Assembly: GCF_009866655.1 (NCBI RefSeq)
Contig: NZ_CP047420.1
Coordinates: 310,001 to 374,000 of the forward strand
Length of the DNA: 64,000 nt
DNA from: Rathayibacter sp. VKM Ac-2804
Lineage (GTDB): Bacteria; Actinomycetota; Actinomycetes; Actinomycetales; Microbacteriaceae
Reading direction: 5' to 3'
Numbering within the stretch: the first letter of the stretch is position 1; every line of letters starts with the position of its first letter. Both the position numbers and the translations under genes were made by a program. The notes below the pieces were generated by a model. The model was not told the origin of the DNA and searched no databases. It saw only the letters and a program-made list of their open reading frames with translations. Below are positions 44,191-53,614 of the stretch, piece after piece.

Positions 44191-44598
44191 ATGACCGCCC
44201 CCACCGTCCTCTTCGTCTGCATCCACAACGCGGGACGCTCGCAGATGGCCGCCGGCTACATGCGCGCCCTCTCGAACGGCGCTGTCGAGGTCCTCTCCGG
44301 CGGGTCCGAGCCCGGCGACCAGATCAACCCGATGGCGATCGCGGCGATGGCGGAGGAGGGCATCGACATCTCGCAGGCCGTGCCCACGCTGATGACCACC
44401 GAGCAGGTGCGCGAGTCGGACGCCGTGATCACCATGGGCTGCGGCGACGTCTGCCCGATCTTCCCCGGCAAGCGCTACGAGGACTGGTCGCTCACGGACC
44501 CCAAGGGCAAGTCGCTCGACGAGGTCCGTCCGATCCGCGACGACATCAAGGCCCGCGTCGAGGCGCTGCTGGCCGAGCTGCTGCCCGCCGGCCGCTGA
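44191..44598 (+). CDS. arsC: Arsenate reductase, LMW-phosphatase type
   Basis: A 135-residue arsenate reductase that converts arsenate to arsenite. ATG 44191 follows AGGAG. The P-loop CIHNAGRSQMA (CX5R) is at the N-terminus and MGCGDVCP, with the shuttle cysteines, is mid-protein, as in thioredoxin- or mycoredoxin-coupled LMW-PTP arsenate reductases. No ArsB or Acr3 efflux pump is in the window; it may lie elsewhere. Confidence 0.94.
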   Translation: MTAPTVLFVCIHNAGRSQMAAGYMRALSNGAVEVLSGGSEPGDQINPMAIAAMAEEGIDISQAVPTLMTTEQVRESDAVITMGCGDVCPIFPGKRYEDWSLTDPKGKSLDEVRPIRDDIKARVEALLAELLPAGR

Positions 44599-44621
44599 CC
44601 CGACGAGCCGAGGATCCCGCC

Positions 44622-45246
44622 ATGACGATGCTCCTGACCGTCCCACCCCGCGCCGACGAGCGCCGCAGCTCGCTCCGGTCATCCGCTACCGCTCCCGGGT
44701 GACCGCCGTGAGCCGCGAGGGCATGGACCGCACCCGCTCCACCGGCTCGTCCGCGACGGCGCGATCACCCTCCTGGACCGCTTCGAGATCGACCGCCTCG
44801 AGAAGGCGCCCTCCGGCGGTGTCACCGTGATGGGGCGGCGCCGGAAGGAGCGCGAGAGCATCGAGGCCGACGTCGTCGTGCAGGCCACCGGGTTCCGTCC
44901 CGACCTCGGCATGCTGCGCGAGATCCGCATCTCCCTGGACGAGATGGTGGAGGCGCCGCGCGCGCTCGCGACGCTGATCGACCCGAACCTGCACTCCTGC
45001 GGCACGGTCGACCCGCACGGCGTCGCCGAGCTCGCGCACCCCGAGCCGGACTTCTCCATCGCCGGGATGAAGTCGTACGGCAGAGCGCCGACGTTCCTGC
45101 TCGTCACCGGCTACGAGCAGGTCCGCTCGATCGCGGACGAGCTCGCGGGCGACCACGCCGCGGCTCGGCGGGTGCAGCTCGTGCTCCCCGAGACCGGCGT
45201 GTGCTCCACCGACATCGGATCCGCCGGAGGAAGCTGCTGCTCGTGA
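44622..45246 (+). pseudogene. Remnant of an ars-linked FAD/NAD(P)-binding flavoprotein
   Basis: Only pieces remain. The 3' part (from about 44827) reads VVVQATGFRPDLGMLREI, then SIAGMKSYGRAPTFLL, YEQVRSIADELAG and a terminal GSCCS Cys pair. This is the C-terminus of flavoprotein monooxygenases or disulfide reductases seen in actinobacterial arsenic clusters. Fragments of the middle (VIRYRSRVTAVSREGMDRTR) appear in another frame near 44675. The N-terminal FAD motif is absent. The stop overlaps the ATP-grasp start (GTGA). Confidence 0.75.
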
Positions 45247-46076
45247 CCGACGCGACCCGTCCCCGCCTCCTCTACGTCAGCGACCTGGGCTACCAGGCCG
45301 AGGGGCGCCGGTACTGCGACGAGGACATCGACCTGTCCGCGCGCCTCGGCGGGGACTTCGACGTCGCGATCTGCCACCCCTCGGCCGCCCGCCGCCTCCT
45401 GGACCGCTTCGACCTCGTCGTGGTCCGCAACAGCGGTCCGGTGATCCACGACCTGGCCGGGTACGAGGCGCTCCGGGCCGCGATCCGAGCGAGCGGAGTC
45501 CCGGTGTTCACCGACCTCCGCGGCAAGGCCGACCAGATCGGCAAGCAGTACCTGCTCGACCTGTTCACCGCCGGCCACCCGGTCATCCCCACGGTCGACG
45601 ACCTGAGCGAGCTGGACCGGCTGCCGGCGGTGCAGGAGTTCGTGGTCAAGCCGCGGTTCGGCGCCGACTCCCTGGGCCTCGAGTTCGTGACGCGCGACGA
45701 CCTTCCGGGGCTCGACCTCGAGGGCCGCCTCCTGCAGCCCCGCATCGACTTCGCGCACGAGATCTCGTTCTGCTTCGTGGACCGGACACCGCAGTACGCG
45801 CTCTTCGCTCCGGATCCGGCCGCGCGCTGGCGACTCGAGCCGTACGACGCGACCCGAGCCGACTGGGACTTCGCGCAGCGCTTCGTCGACTGGAACGACG
45901 TCGAGCACGGCGTCCAGCGGGTGGACGCCTGCCGCACCCGGGAGGGCGAGCTGCTGCTCGTCGAACTGGAGGACCTCAACCCGTACCTCTCGCTCGCCCT
46001 CGTGGACGACGCCACCCGGGACGCCTTCGTCGAGAGCATGACGCGGTCGCTGCACGCACTGGTGCGCGGAGACTGA
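45243..46076 (+). CDS. ATP-grasp family protein in the arsenic locus
   Basis: A 277-residue protein from GTG 45243, overlapping the previous stop. The layout is that of an ATP-grasp ligase: VVKPRFGADSLGLEFV (nucleotide-binding Lys strand), ISFCFVDRTPQYALF, and the metal-site end GELLLVELEDLNPYLSL. These enzymes form amide, peptide or ester bonds using ATP. Its place directly behind arsC and the flavoprotein remnant suggests a role linked to arsenic, for instance a thiol or arsenical conjugate, but this is inference. Confidence 0.75.
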   Translation: MTDATRPRLLYVSDLGYQAEGRRYCDEDIDLSARLGGDFDVAICHPSAARRLLDRFDLVVVRNSGPVIHDLAGYEALRAAIRASGVPVFTDLRGKADQIGKQYLLDLFTAGHPVIPTVDDLSELDRLPAVQEFVVKPRFGADSLGLEFVTRDDLPGLDLEGRLLQPRIDFAHEISFCFVDRTPQYALFAPDPAARWRLEPYDATRADWDFAQRFVDWNDVEHGVQRVDACRTREGELLLVELEDLNPYLSLALVDDATRDAFVESMTRSLHALVRGD

Positions 46077-46103
46077 CGCCGCGAGTCGACGAGCGGCGGG
46101 GCT

Positions 46104-46499
46104 TCAGACGAGTCGAGCGATCCCGGCGCGCCGGTCGGCGTCGGCGCTCGCACCGGGGCCGGCGCGGTGGTGGCGGGGGAGGGTCTCGACGGAGTGCTCC
46201 GCCTGGTGGATCGCGTCGGTGACGAGGCGGCGGGCGTGCTCGTCGACGAGGCGGTAGAAGACGCGGGTCCCGTCGTGGCGGGTGGTGACCATGCGGGCGA
46301 GGCGGAGCTTCGCGAGGTGCTGCGAGACGGCGGTGGGGCTCTTGTCGACGAGGGTCGCGAGCTCGGTGACGGAGCGCTCGCCGTCGCTCAGCGCGAGGAC
46401 GATGCGGACGCGGGTGGCGTCCGCGAGCATCGCGAAGACCTCGACGGCGAGCTCGACGTACTGGCTGTCCTGCTCGTCCGGGGCGCGGTCGTCCTTCAT
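46104..46499 (-). CDS. ArsR/SmtB-family regulator
   Basis: A 131-residue winged-helix protein: FAMLADATRVRIVLALSDGE and SPTAVSQHLAKLRLARMV. The C-terminal helix carries several His (DAIHQAEHSVETLPRHHRAG), resembling NmtR/KmtR-type metal sensors. It is divergent from an MFS transporter, 133 bases apart, and probably represses it. Confidence 0.9.
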   Translation of the reverse strand: MKDDRAPDEQDSQYVELAVEVFAMLADATRVRIVLALSDGERSVTELATLVDKSPTAVSQHLAKLRLARMVTTRHDGTRVFYRLVDEHARRLVTDAIHQAEHSVETLPRHHRAGPGASADADRRAGIARLV

Positions 46500-46569
46500 G
46501 TGCCGATCCTGTCACGGGTGCCGGTGGGGATCCTGCCCTCTCCCGAGGTGCCTGCGGATGATGCTGCAA

Positions 46570-46597
46570 ACCTGCGTACCTTCACGATCGTGCAGGT
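46570..46597. promoter_or_regulatory. Inverted repeat in the ArsR/MFS divergent promoter
   Basis: ACCTGC (46570-46575) and GCAGGT (46592-46597) are inverted, 16 bases apart, and run into a -10-like TATAGGCT. A candidate metal-repressor operator over the MFS promoter. Confidence 0.4.
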
Positions 46598-46632
46598 ATA
46601 GGCTGGGGCGCCCCGACGTCAGGAGTCCTCGC

Positions 46633-47955
46633 GTGCTGTCCGTTCTGCGCTCCCGCGCCTACCGCTCGCTGTTCGCCGCTCAGGTGATCGCGCTGATCGG
46701 CACGGGCCTGCTCACCGTCGCGCTCGGCCTGCTCGCCTACGACCTCGCCGGCGCGCAGGCGGGCGCCGTCCTCGGGACGGCGCTGACGATCAAGATGGTC
46801 GCCTACGTCGGGGTCGCTCCTGTGATCGCGGCGCTCGTGCACCGGCTGCCGAAGAAGGTCGTCCTCGTCGGCGCCGACCTGATCCGCGCCGCCGTCGCGC
46901 TGTCGCTGCCGTTCCTGACGGATGTCTGGCAGATCTACATCCTCGTGTTCGTCCTCCAGGCCGCGTCCGCGACGTTCACGCCCGCGTTCCAGTCCCTCAT
47001 CCCCGTGGTGCTCTCGGACGAGCGCGAGTACACGAAGGCGCTCTCCCTCTCCCGACTCGCCTACGACCTCGAGGCACTCGTCAGCCCGATCCTCGCGGCG
47101 GTCCTGCTGACGGTGATCAGCTCCAGCGACCTCTTCCTCGGCACCGTCATCGGCTTCCTCTGCTCCGCGATCCTCGTCGTGACGACACGGCTGCCGGGCC
47201 GGCCCGAGGTCGCCGCCCCCGGGAACCTCTGGCAGCGGACCACCGCCGGCGTCCGCGTGTTCGCCCGCACCCCGTCGCTGCGGTTCCTGATGGGCCTGAA
47301 CCTCACCGTCGGCGCCGCGACCGCCCTCGTGCTCGTCAACACCGTCGTCTACGCCCGCGACGTGTTCGCGCTCGGCGACTCCAGCCTCGCCCTCGCGCTC
47401 GCCTGCTACGGCGGCGGCTCCCTCCTCGTCGCCCTGAACGTCCCGCGGCTGATCGACCGGTACGGCGACCGGCGGGTCATGCTCGCCGGCAGCGTCCTCG
47501 CGATCACCGGCCTCGCCCTCGCGATCGCGATGACCCTCCTCTCCGCGACCTGGCCGGGCGCCTGGTGGCTGCTCCTGGGCACCTGGGCGGTCCTCGGCGC
47601 CGGGAACTCCCTCATCGGCACGCCCTCCTCGCGACTGCTGATGCGGGCGGCGACGGAGGAGAACCGCAGCGCGATCTACACCGCGCAGTTCTCCCTCTCC
47701 CACGCCTGCTTCCTCATCACCTACCCCCTCGCCGGCTGGATCGGCGCCGTCAGCCTCCCCGGCGCCGCCGCCGCGCTCCTGGTCCTCGCCCTGCTCGGGG
47801 CCGTCCTCGCCCGCCGCTCCTGGCCCGCCGGGGAGCCGGCCGGGCAGGACGCCGCGCCGGCGGGGGATCAGCCGGACAGGCGGAGGGCGCCGAGGAGGTG
47901 GCCGCGCAGCTCCTCGGGGTCGACGGAGGGCCGCAGGGCGAGCAGCGTCGCGTAG
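46633..47955 (+). CDS. MFS transporter
   Basis: A 440-residue, about 12-helix facilitator from GTG 46633 with AGGAG at 46621. It has an enterobactin-exporter-like N-terminus (LRSRAYRSLFAAQVIALIGTG). The last about 40 residues are basic and overlap the convergent TetR gene by 88 bases, so the true functional end may be near GEPAGQD. Its divergence from an ArsR/SmtB gene suggests metal or stress-controlled export. Confidence 0.88.
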   Translation: MLSVLRSRAYRSLFAAQVIALIGTGLLTVALGLLAYDLAGAQAGAVLGTALTIKMVAYVGVAPVIAALVHRLPKKVVLVGADLIRAAVALSLPFLTDVWQIYILVFVLQAASATFTPAFQSLIPVVLSDEREYTKALSLSRLAYDLEALVSPILAAVLLTVISSSDLFLGTVIGFLCSAILVVTTRLPGRPEVAAPGNLWQRTTAGVRVFARTPSLRFLMGLNLTVGAATALVLVNTVVYARDVFALGDSSLALALACYGGGSLLVALNVPRLIDRYGDRRVMLAGSVLAITGLALAIAMTLLSATWPGAWWLLLGTWAVLGAGNSLIGTPSSRLLMRAATEENRSAIYTAQFSLSHACFLITYPLAGWIGAVSLPGAAAALLVLALLGAVLARRSWPAGEPAGQDAAPAGDQPDRRRAPRRWPRSSSGSTEGRRASSVA

Positions 47956-48461
47956 CCGAACGAGACGGCGATCACCAGGTCGGCGGTCCGCGTCGCCGTC
48001 GCGAGCCCGAGCTCCGCGCCGTCGCGCTGCTCCGCCCAGGGCCGGAGGCCGCCGACGAGGAGCGTCCGCAGGTGCGCCAGGTTCTCCTCGGCCACGGCGG
48101 CGAGGTCGCCGTCCCGCGCGATCTCGCCCCAGACCTGCACGAGCACGGACGTCCGCGAGCGGTCGGCGGCCGCTCCGTCGAGCAGGCGCGCGACGAGCGC
48201 CTCCGGGGTGGGCGCGGGCGCGGCCTCCGGGGCGTCGCCGATCGCGGTGAAGCGCTCCTCGAGCATCGTCGACATCACGTACCGCAGCAGATCGGCCTTG
48301 CTGTCGAAGTGGGAGTAGATCGCTCCGGAGGACAGGCCGGACGCCCGGATGATGTCCGCCATCGTCGTGCCGGCGATGCCGTTCTCCGCGAAGCAGTCCA
48401 GGGCGGCCGCCGCGATCCGGCGGCGCCGCTCCAGGCGGGTGCTGTCCTTGAGCCGAGGCAT
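47868..48461 (-). CDS. TetR-family regulator
   Basis: A 197-residue protein: the N-terminal TetR helix-turn-helix (FAENGIAGTTMADIIRASGL, SSGAIYSHFDSKADLL) is canonical. It is divergent from the FAD monooxygenase, with CAAACAG/CTGTTAG repeats between, so it likely controls that gene and itself. Confidence 0.92.
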   Translation of the reverse strand: MPRLKDSTRLERRRRIAAAALDCFAENGIAGTTMADIIRASGLSSGAIYSHFDSKADLLRYVMSTMLEERFTAIGDAPEAAPAPTPEALVARLLDGAAADRSRTSVLVQVWGEIARDGDLAAVAEENLAHLRTLLVGGLRPWAEQRDGAELGLATATRTADLVIAVSFGYATLLALRPSVDPEELRGHLLGALRLSG

Positions 48462-48505
48462 GCAAACAGCGTATCCGGTCTGTTAGTGTCGCAAACAGCA
48501 CCGGC
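48462..48505. promoter_or_regulatory. Operator-like repeats between TetR and monooxygenase
   Basis: AACAG (48465-48469) and CTGTT (48480-48484) form an inverted pair, and GCAAACAGC is repeated at 48462-48470 and 48491-48499. Confidence 0.4.
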
Positions 48506-48544
48506 GTTCGCTTTGAGTAGCCGGTCTCGAGCGAGAGGATCCCC

Positions 48545-49747
48545 ATGACGGACCAGCAGACCCGCCCCCGCGCGGTCGTGTCCGGAGCGAGCATCGCCGG
48601 ACTGTCCACGGCGTTCTGGCTCCGGCGGGCGGGCTGGGACGTCATCGTCCTCGAGCGCGCGCCGCGGTTCCGCGACGGCGGGCAGAACGTCGACGTCCGC
48701 GGACTCGCGAAGGACGTCCTGGAGCGGATGGGGCTCCTCGACGCCGTGCGAGCGGCCACCACGACCGAGACGGGCACGGTCGTCGTCGACGCCGACGGAG
48801 CGGTGCGCGCGACCCTCCCCTCCGACGGTCCGGAGGGCGCGACGGCGGAGCTCGAGGTGCTGCGCGGCGATCTCGCGAGGATCGTCCTCGACGCCGTCGC
48901 GGACGTCGAGGTGGTCTACGCGGACACGGTCGCGGACGTCCAGGAGCACGCCACCGGGGTGAGCATCGCCACGACGGCGGGGCGGCGCCTGGAGGCGGAC
49001 GTCCTCGTCGTGGCGGAGGGCGCGCGGTCGACGACGCGCGACCGGCTCTTCCCCGCCGCCTCGATCCACCGCCGCGACCTCGGCATCACGATGGCGGTGG
49101 GGACCATCCCCCGGACCGCGTCGGACGATCGGACGTGGCGCTGGTTCAACGCGATCGGCGGCCGATCGGTGCACCTGCGTCCCGACAACCACGGCACCAC
49201 CCGCGCGATCCTCGCCTACGCGCCGGGGGAGGACCTCCTCGGCGTCGACCGCGCGGAGGCCCTCGCCCGCGTGCGGGCGCGCTACGCGGGGGTCGGCTGG
49301 CAGGCGCCCCGGGTCCTCGACGCCTTCGAGAACGCCGACGACCTCTACTTCGACCAGCTCACTCAGATCCGCGTCGACCGGTGGCACCGCGGCCGGGTCG
49401 CCCTCGTCGGCGACGCGGCCTGGTGCGTGACCCTGATGGGCGGCGGCGGCGCCTCCCTCGCGCTGGTCGGCGGCTACGCCCTCGCCGCCGCGCTCGCGGC
49501 GCCCACCGCGGCAGCCGACCCGGCGGCCGCGTTCGCCGCCTACGAGCAGTGGATGCGGCCCCTCGCCGACCGGGTCGGACGCACGCCCCGGGCTCTCGTC
49601 CGCTTCGCCTACCCCCGCACGCGCCTCGGACTGGCCGCTCGCGGCGTCGCCGACCGGCTGGTGACGGCCACGATCCTCCGCACCCTCGTGCAGCGCCTGC
49701 ACGCCGGGAGGAGGGACGACGCCCGGATCGCCCTGCCCGCCCTGTGA
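48545..49747 (+). CDS. FAD-dependent aromatic-type monooxygenase
   Basis: A 400-residue class A flavoprotein hydroxylase. It has the FAD motif GASIAGLSTAFWLRRAGWDV, the second motif VVAEGARSTTRDRLF (DG-like), and GDAAWCVTLMGGGGASLAL (GD motif). It probably hydroxylates an aromatic or drug-like substrate, as in TetX-type or PHBH-type enzymes. It is divergent from the TetR gene, which may respond to the substrate. Confidence 0.92.
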   Translation: MTDQQTRPRAVVSGASIAGLSTAFWLRRAGWDVIVLERAPRFRDGGQNVDVRGLAKDVLERMGLLDAVRAATTTETGTVVVDADGAVRATLPSDGPEGATAELEVLRGDLARIVLDAVADVEVVYADTVADVQEHATGVSIATTAGRRLEADVLVVAEGARSTTRDRLFPAASIHRRDLGITMAVGTIPRTASDDRTWRWFNAIGGRSVHLRPDNHGTTRAILAYAPGEDLLGVDRAEALARVRARYAGVGWQAPRVLDAFENADDLYFDQLTQIRVDRWHRGRVALVGDAAWCVTLMGGGGASLALVGGYALAAALAAPTAAADPAAAFAAYEQWMRPLADRVGRTPRALVRFAYPRTRLGLAARGVADRLVTATILRTLVQRLHAGRRDDARIALPAL

Positions 49748-49891
49748 CGGCGGCGCCGCGCCGCAGACGGCGGCGGAGCAATGCTCCCGGTCGCCGGTCC
49801 CCGCACGCGGGGTGCTCGCCGCCGAGGGGGCGAGCGCTGCGTCCCTAGGGTTCGAAGGACCACCATCGGCTGCCCGAAGGAGCCAGACGTC

Positions 49892-51154
49892 ATGGCCGTT
49901 CCGCGCGCTCTTCCCGCTCTCCTCCTCGGCCTGCTCGTGCTGCTCGGCGCGCTGACGGTCCCCGCCCCTCCCGCCTCGGCGGCGACCGCGACGCTCTCGC
50001 TGTCGCCCTCGAGCGGACCGGTCGGCACCTCGGTGACGGTCTCCGGCACCGGGTTCGCGAAGAAGACGCAGGGAGCGGTGTCCGCGGGATCCGCGAGGAC
50101 GGTCTTCAGCACGACCGCCGCCGGTTCGTTCTCCGCGATCGTCGTCGTCCCGGCGACGACCGCGGGAGTGCTGACCGTGTCCGCGTCGGTCGCGGGGCGC
50201 GTCGCCTCGGCACCCTTCACGGTGACCGAGAGCGGGGCCTCGACGACGGCCGGTCCGGGAGCGACGACGAGCACGCCGACGGCGGTCCCTCCGCAGCGGA
50301 CCTCGCGCCTGCGCTTCGGCGTCTCGACCCCCGGAGGTGCCGCGGCGAACAGCGAGCTCGACGCCGTCGCCCGGCTCGTGGGCGAGAGCCCGTCGATCGT
50401 CCTCTCCTATCAGGACTTCGGCCAGGCGCCTCCGATCGCCGGGCTCGACAGCGTCGCCAGCCGGGGCGCCACGAGCCTGGTCACCTGGGAGCCCTGGCGC
50501 TGGGGCGGCGGGGTCGCGCAGCCCGCGTACTCGAACGCCCGCATCCTGGCGGGCGACTTCGACCCCTTCCTCCGGGAGTGGGGTGCGGCGCTCGCCTCGT
50601 GGGGGAAGCCGGTGCTCCTGCGGTACGCGCACGAGATGAACGGCGACTGGTACCCGTGGTCGGAGGGGGTGAACGGCAATGCGCCCGGCTCCTTCGCGGC
50701 CGCCTGGAGGCACGTGCACGACGTGGTCTCCGCGCAGGGCGCCTCGAACGTGTCGTGGGTGTGGAGCCCGAACATCCCGTACGCCGGCTCGACCGCGCTC
50801 CCGGGTCTCTACCCCGGGGCGTCGTACGTGGACGTGGTGGCGCTCGACGGGTACAACTGGGGCACCGCGGCCTCCTGGAGCAGCTGGACCGAGCCGTCCG
50901 CGCTCTTCGGCGACGGTCTCGCTCAGCTCCGAGCACTGGCGCCCGGGGTGCCGATCCTGATCGCGGAGACGGCGTCCGCGGAGTCGGGCGGCTCGAAGGC
51001 CGCCTGGAACTCGGCGCTCGTGTCCTACCTCGGCGCTCAGCCCGACGTCACCGGCGTGGTCTGGTTCGATCACGACAAGGAGGTCGACTGGCGCATCGGC
51101 AGCTCGGCGGCCTCGAGCTCCGCCCTGGCCGCGGCGCTGGCGCAGCGCGGCTGA
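49892..51154 (+). CDS. Secreted GH26-family glycoside hydrolase
   Basis: A 420-residue protein with a signal peptide (cleavage near PASA, residue about 30). An Ig/IPT-like domain (residues about 30-110), a Ser/Thr linker, then a GH26 catalytic barrel follow: RYAHEMNGDWYPW holds the acid/base Glu and LIAETASAES the nucleophile Glu. GH26 enzymes are endo-acting on beta-mannan or beta-1,3/1,4-glycans. AAGGAG lies before ATG 49892. Likely plant or algal polysaccharide use. Confidence 0.92.
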   Translation: MAVPRALPALLLGLLVLLGALTVPAPPASAATATLSLSPSSGPVGTSVTVSGTGFAKKTQGAVSAGSARTVFSTTAAGSFSAIVVVPATTAGVLTVSASVAGRVASAPFTVTESGASTTAGPGATTSTPTAVPPQRTSRLRFGVSTPGGAAANSELDAVARLVGESPSIVLSYQDFGQAPPIAGLDSVASRGATSLVTWEPWRWGGGVAQPAYSNARILAGDFDPFLREWGAALASWGKPVLLRYAHEMNGDWYPWSEGVNGNAPGSFAAAWRHVHDVVSAQGASNVSWVWSPNIPYAGSTALPGLYPGASYVDVVALDGYNWGTAASWSSWTEPSALFGDGLAQLRALAPGVPILIAETASAESGGSKAAWNSALVSYLGAQPDVTGVVWFDHDKEVDWRIGSSAASSSALAAALAQRG

Positions 51155-51189
51155 CGGTCCGAGCGGTCGGGAGCCGCCGCGGTCCGGGA

Positions 51190-52674
51190 TCAGTCCGCGG
51201 TGCGGGCGGTCTCGGACGGCGCCGGCTCCTCCGTGGCCCGCGAGTCGGTCAGGGAGAGCGAGCCGATCGTCGCGATCACGCCGACGAGGACGGCCACGGC
51301 CGCGTAGATGATCCGCTCGCCGGCGAAGAAGGACTGGACGAGGTCGGAGCTCCAGGCGCCGGACGGGAGGGCCTCGGTGACCAGAGCGGCGACCAGGGTG
51401 CCGACGACGGCGGTGCCGAGGCTGGTGCCGAGCTCCTGGGAGGTGTCGTTGAGGGCGGCGCCGAGGGAGGTGCGGTTCTCGTCCATCGCCTCGATCAGGG
51501 CGACCGCGCAGATGGTCATGATCGTCCGCAGGCCGATCGTCAGCAGGACCATCATCGCGGCGATCGCGAGGTAGCCGTGGTCCACCGCCCAGGCCAGGCC
51601 GAGCAGCGAGCCCACCAGCAGTGCCGTGCCGACGAGGCAGGCGAGGCGGTGGCCGAGGCGGGCGGCGAGCCGTTCCGCGATCGGCGTCGCGGCGATCATC
51701 GTGACGATGATCGGCAGGTTCGCCAGGCCGGCCTGCATCGGGCTCCAGCCGTACGCGTACTGGAAGTGCAGGATCAGACCGAACAGGACGCTGGCGAACG
51801 CGATCGAGGCGGCGAGCTGCGTGAGCGCCGCGCCTCGGACGGGTCCGGTGCGCAGGAGCGCGAGGTCGAGCATCGGCGAGGCCGCGCGCCGCTCGCGGAG
51901 GACGAAGCCGACGATCGCGGCGACCGTGCCGAGGGCGCAGGCGATCGTGACGAGCGAGAGCCAGCCGTCCTGCACGCCGCTGGTGAGGGTGTAGCAGCCC
52001 AGCCCGATCGCCGTGACGGCGAGGGCGGCGCCGGGGAGGTCGAGCCGCTCGGAGGTGAGATCGGCGCGCCGGTCGGCCTGCACGCCGGCGCGGACGCCGA
52101 TCCAGGCGATCAGCGCGATCGGCGCGTTGACGACCAGGAGCCACTGCCAGCTGAAGTGGCTGAGGACCGTGCCGCCCAGGATCGGGCCGAGGACGAATCC
52201 GGACATGCCGACGATCATCACGATCGTGATCGAGCGCATGCGCAGCTTCTCGTCGTCGAAGAGGCGGAAGATCAGTGACATCGTGACGGGCGCCATGGCC
52301 GCAGCGGCGGCTCCGAGCAGCGCCCGCAGCGCGATGAGGTGGCCGATGTCGGTGACGAACACGACGGCCAGGCTGATCAGGCCGAAGGCCGCGAGGCCGG
52401 TCAGCAGCACGCGCCGCCGGCCGAACCGGTCGGCGGCCGAGCCGGCGACCAGCAGCAGGCCGCCGAAGGTGAGGGAGTAGGCGCCCGTCACCCACTGCAG
52501 TCCGGCCGTCCCGCTGTCGAGCGATCGCCCGATCGTGGGCAGCGCGATCGAGAGCAGCGTGTTGTCGACCATCTCGACGAAGAAGGCCAGGCAGAGCGCG
52601 GCCAGGGGGAGCGCCGCGGCGCGCAGCGAGGTGTAGGCGGTGGGCTTGGTGGAGACGGCGACGAGGGAGCTCAT
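51190..52674 (-). CDS. DHA2-family (14-helix) MFS drug exporter
   Basis: A 494-residue proton antiporter of the EmrB/QacA type: LPTIGRSLDSGTAGLQWVTGAYSLTFGG early, and motif A GSAADRFGRRRVLL. ATG 52674 follows AAAGG. It is divergent from a TetR gene with three CGTTCGAT half-sites between, the usual repressor-pump arrangement. Confidence 0.93.
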   Translation of the reverse strand: MSSLVAVSTKPTAYTSLRAAALPLAALCLAFFVEMVDNTLLSIALPTIGRSLDSGTAGLQWVTGAYSLTFGGLLLVAGSAADRFGRRRVLLTGLAAFGLISLAVVFVTDIGHLIALRALLGAAAAAMAPVTMSLIFRLFDDEKLRMRSITIVMIVGMSGFVLGPILGGTVLSHFSWQWLLVVNAPIALIAWIGVRAGVQADRRADLTSERLDLPGAALAVTAIGLGCYTLTSGVQDGWLSLVTIACALGTVAAIVGFVLRERRAASPMLDLALLRTGPVRGAALTQLAASIAFASVLFGLILHFQYAYGWSPMQAGLANLPIIVTMIAATPIAERLAARLGHRLACLVGTALLVGSLLGLAWAVDHGYLAIAAMMVLLTIGLRTIMTICAVALIEAMDENRTSLGAALNDTSQELGTSLGTAVVGTLVAALVTEALPSGAWSSDLVQSFFAGERIIYAAVAVLVGVIATIGSLSLTDSRATEEPAPSETARTAD

Positions 52675-52687
52675 GGCGGACCTTTCA

Positions 52688-52742
52688 ATCGAACGCCGTA
52701 CGAGAATCGGACGACGTTCGATAACATAGAACCACGTTCGAT
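52688..52742. promoter_or_regulatory. Three operator half-sites between exporter and TetR
   Basis: ATCGAACG (52688-52695) is inverted relative to CGTTCGAT (52715-52722) and CGTTCGAT (52735-52742). The two direct copies are 20 bp apart, about two helical turns. Confidence 0.6.
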
Positions 52743-52745
52743 AAG

Positions 52746-53498
52746 ATGCAAGACATGCCTGCGGATCGATCGAAGGAGACCGAGCGCGGCAGTGCGCCGC
52801 CCGACCGTGCGCGGGGTCGACGGCGGGCGTCGCACTCGCTCGACACGGTGCTCGCCGAGGCGATCGCGATCCTCGACGAAGCGGGGGAGCCGGCGCTGAC
52901 CTTCCGGGCTCTGGCGGCACGGCTCGGCGGCGGGGTGGCGAGCATCTACTGGTACGTCTCGAGCCGCGACGAGCTGCTCGACCGGGCGACCGAGGAGGTG
53001 ATGGGCCGGGTCCTCGAGGACAGCGAGCCGCTCACGCACGGTGCCGACCCGGTGGCGAACCTGCGCGCCCTGGCCCTCGCGCTGTTCGACGAGTTCGTCC
53101 GCCGGCCGTGGTTCGGCCAGTTCATGCTCCGCAACAACGGCCTGCAGCCCAACTCGATGGCGATGCACGAGCGGATCGGCCAGCAGCTGATGAGGCTGGA
53201 CCTCACGCCTCGGCAGCGCTTCCACGCGGCGTCGTCGATCGTGAGCTACGTCGTCGGCGTCGCGATCGACCTCGCACAGCCGCCGCCCAAGGAGTTCCTC
53301 GAGAGCGGGCTGGACCGGCTGGAGTTCCTGGCCCTGTTCGCCGACCGCTGGCGGGCCCTCGACCCCGAGGAGTTCCCCTTCACCCACCAGGTCGCGGACG
53401 AGATGGCGACGCACGACGACCTCGACGTGTTCCGCTCCGGACTCGACCTGCTGCTCGACGGGCTGCGCCTCCAGGCCGGGCTCGGACCCTCACCGTGA
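52746..53498 (+). CDS. TetR-family regulator of the exporter
   Basis: A 250-residue protein. The start is ATG 52746, or 52755. The helix-turn-helix (LTFRALAARLGGGVASIYWY) is of the TetR subfamily with a TetR_C domain, known for drug-responsive repressors of efflux pumps. It overlaps the operator region closely, suggesting autorepression. Confidence 0.92.
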   Translation: MQDMPADRSKETERGSAPPDRARGRRRASHSLDTVLAEAIAILDEAGEPALTFRALAARLGGGVASIYWYVSSRDELLDRATEEVMGRVLEDSEPLTHGADPVANLRALALALFDEFVRRPWFGQFMLRNNGLQPNSMAMHERIGQQLMRLDLTPRQRFHAASSIVSYVVGVAIDLAQPPPKEFLESGLDRLEFLALFADRWRALDPEEFPFTHQVADEMATHDDLDVFRSGLDLLLDGLRLQAGLGPSP

Positions 53499-53614
53499 CC
53501 GTCCGGCCGCCGGCCCGCCCCGGAGGGGAGCGGCTCGCTCATCGGTGACGGTCCAGCCGAGCGCGCGTCCGCCGGCCGCCGGCCGGGACCCGGCTCAGCG
53601 GCGGACGGGGCGGG

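Noticed and set aside
48275..52495. 1406-codon minus-strand frame
   Set aside because: It overlaps the real monooxygenase, GH26 and exporter genes and has Arg/Pro/Gly composition without any domain.
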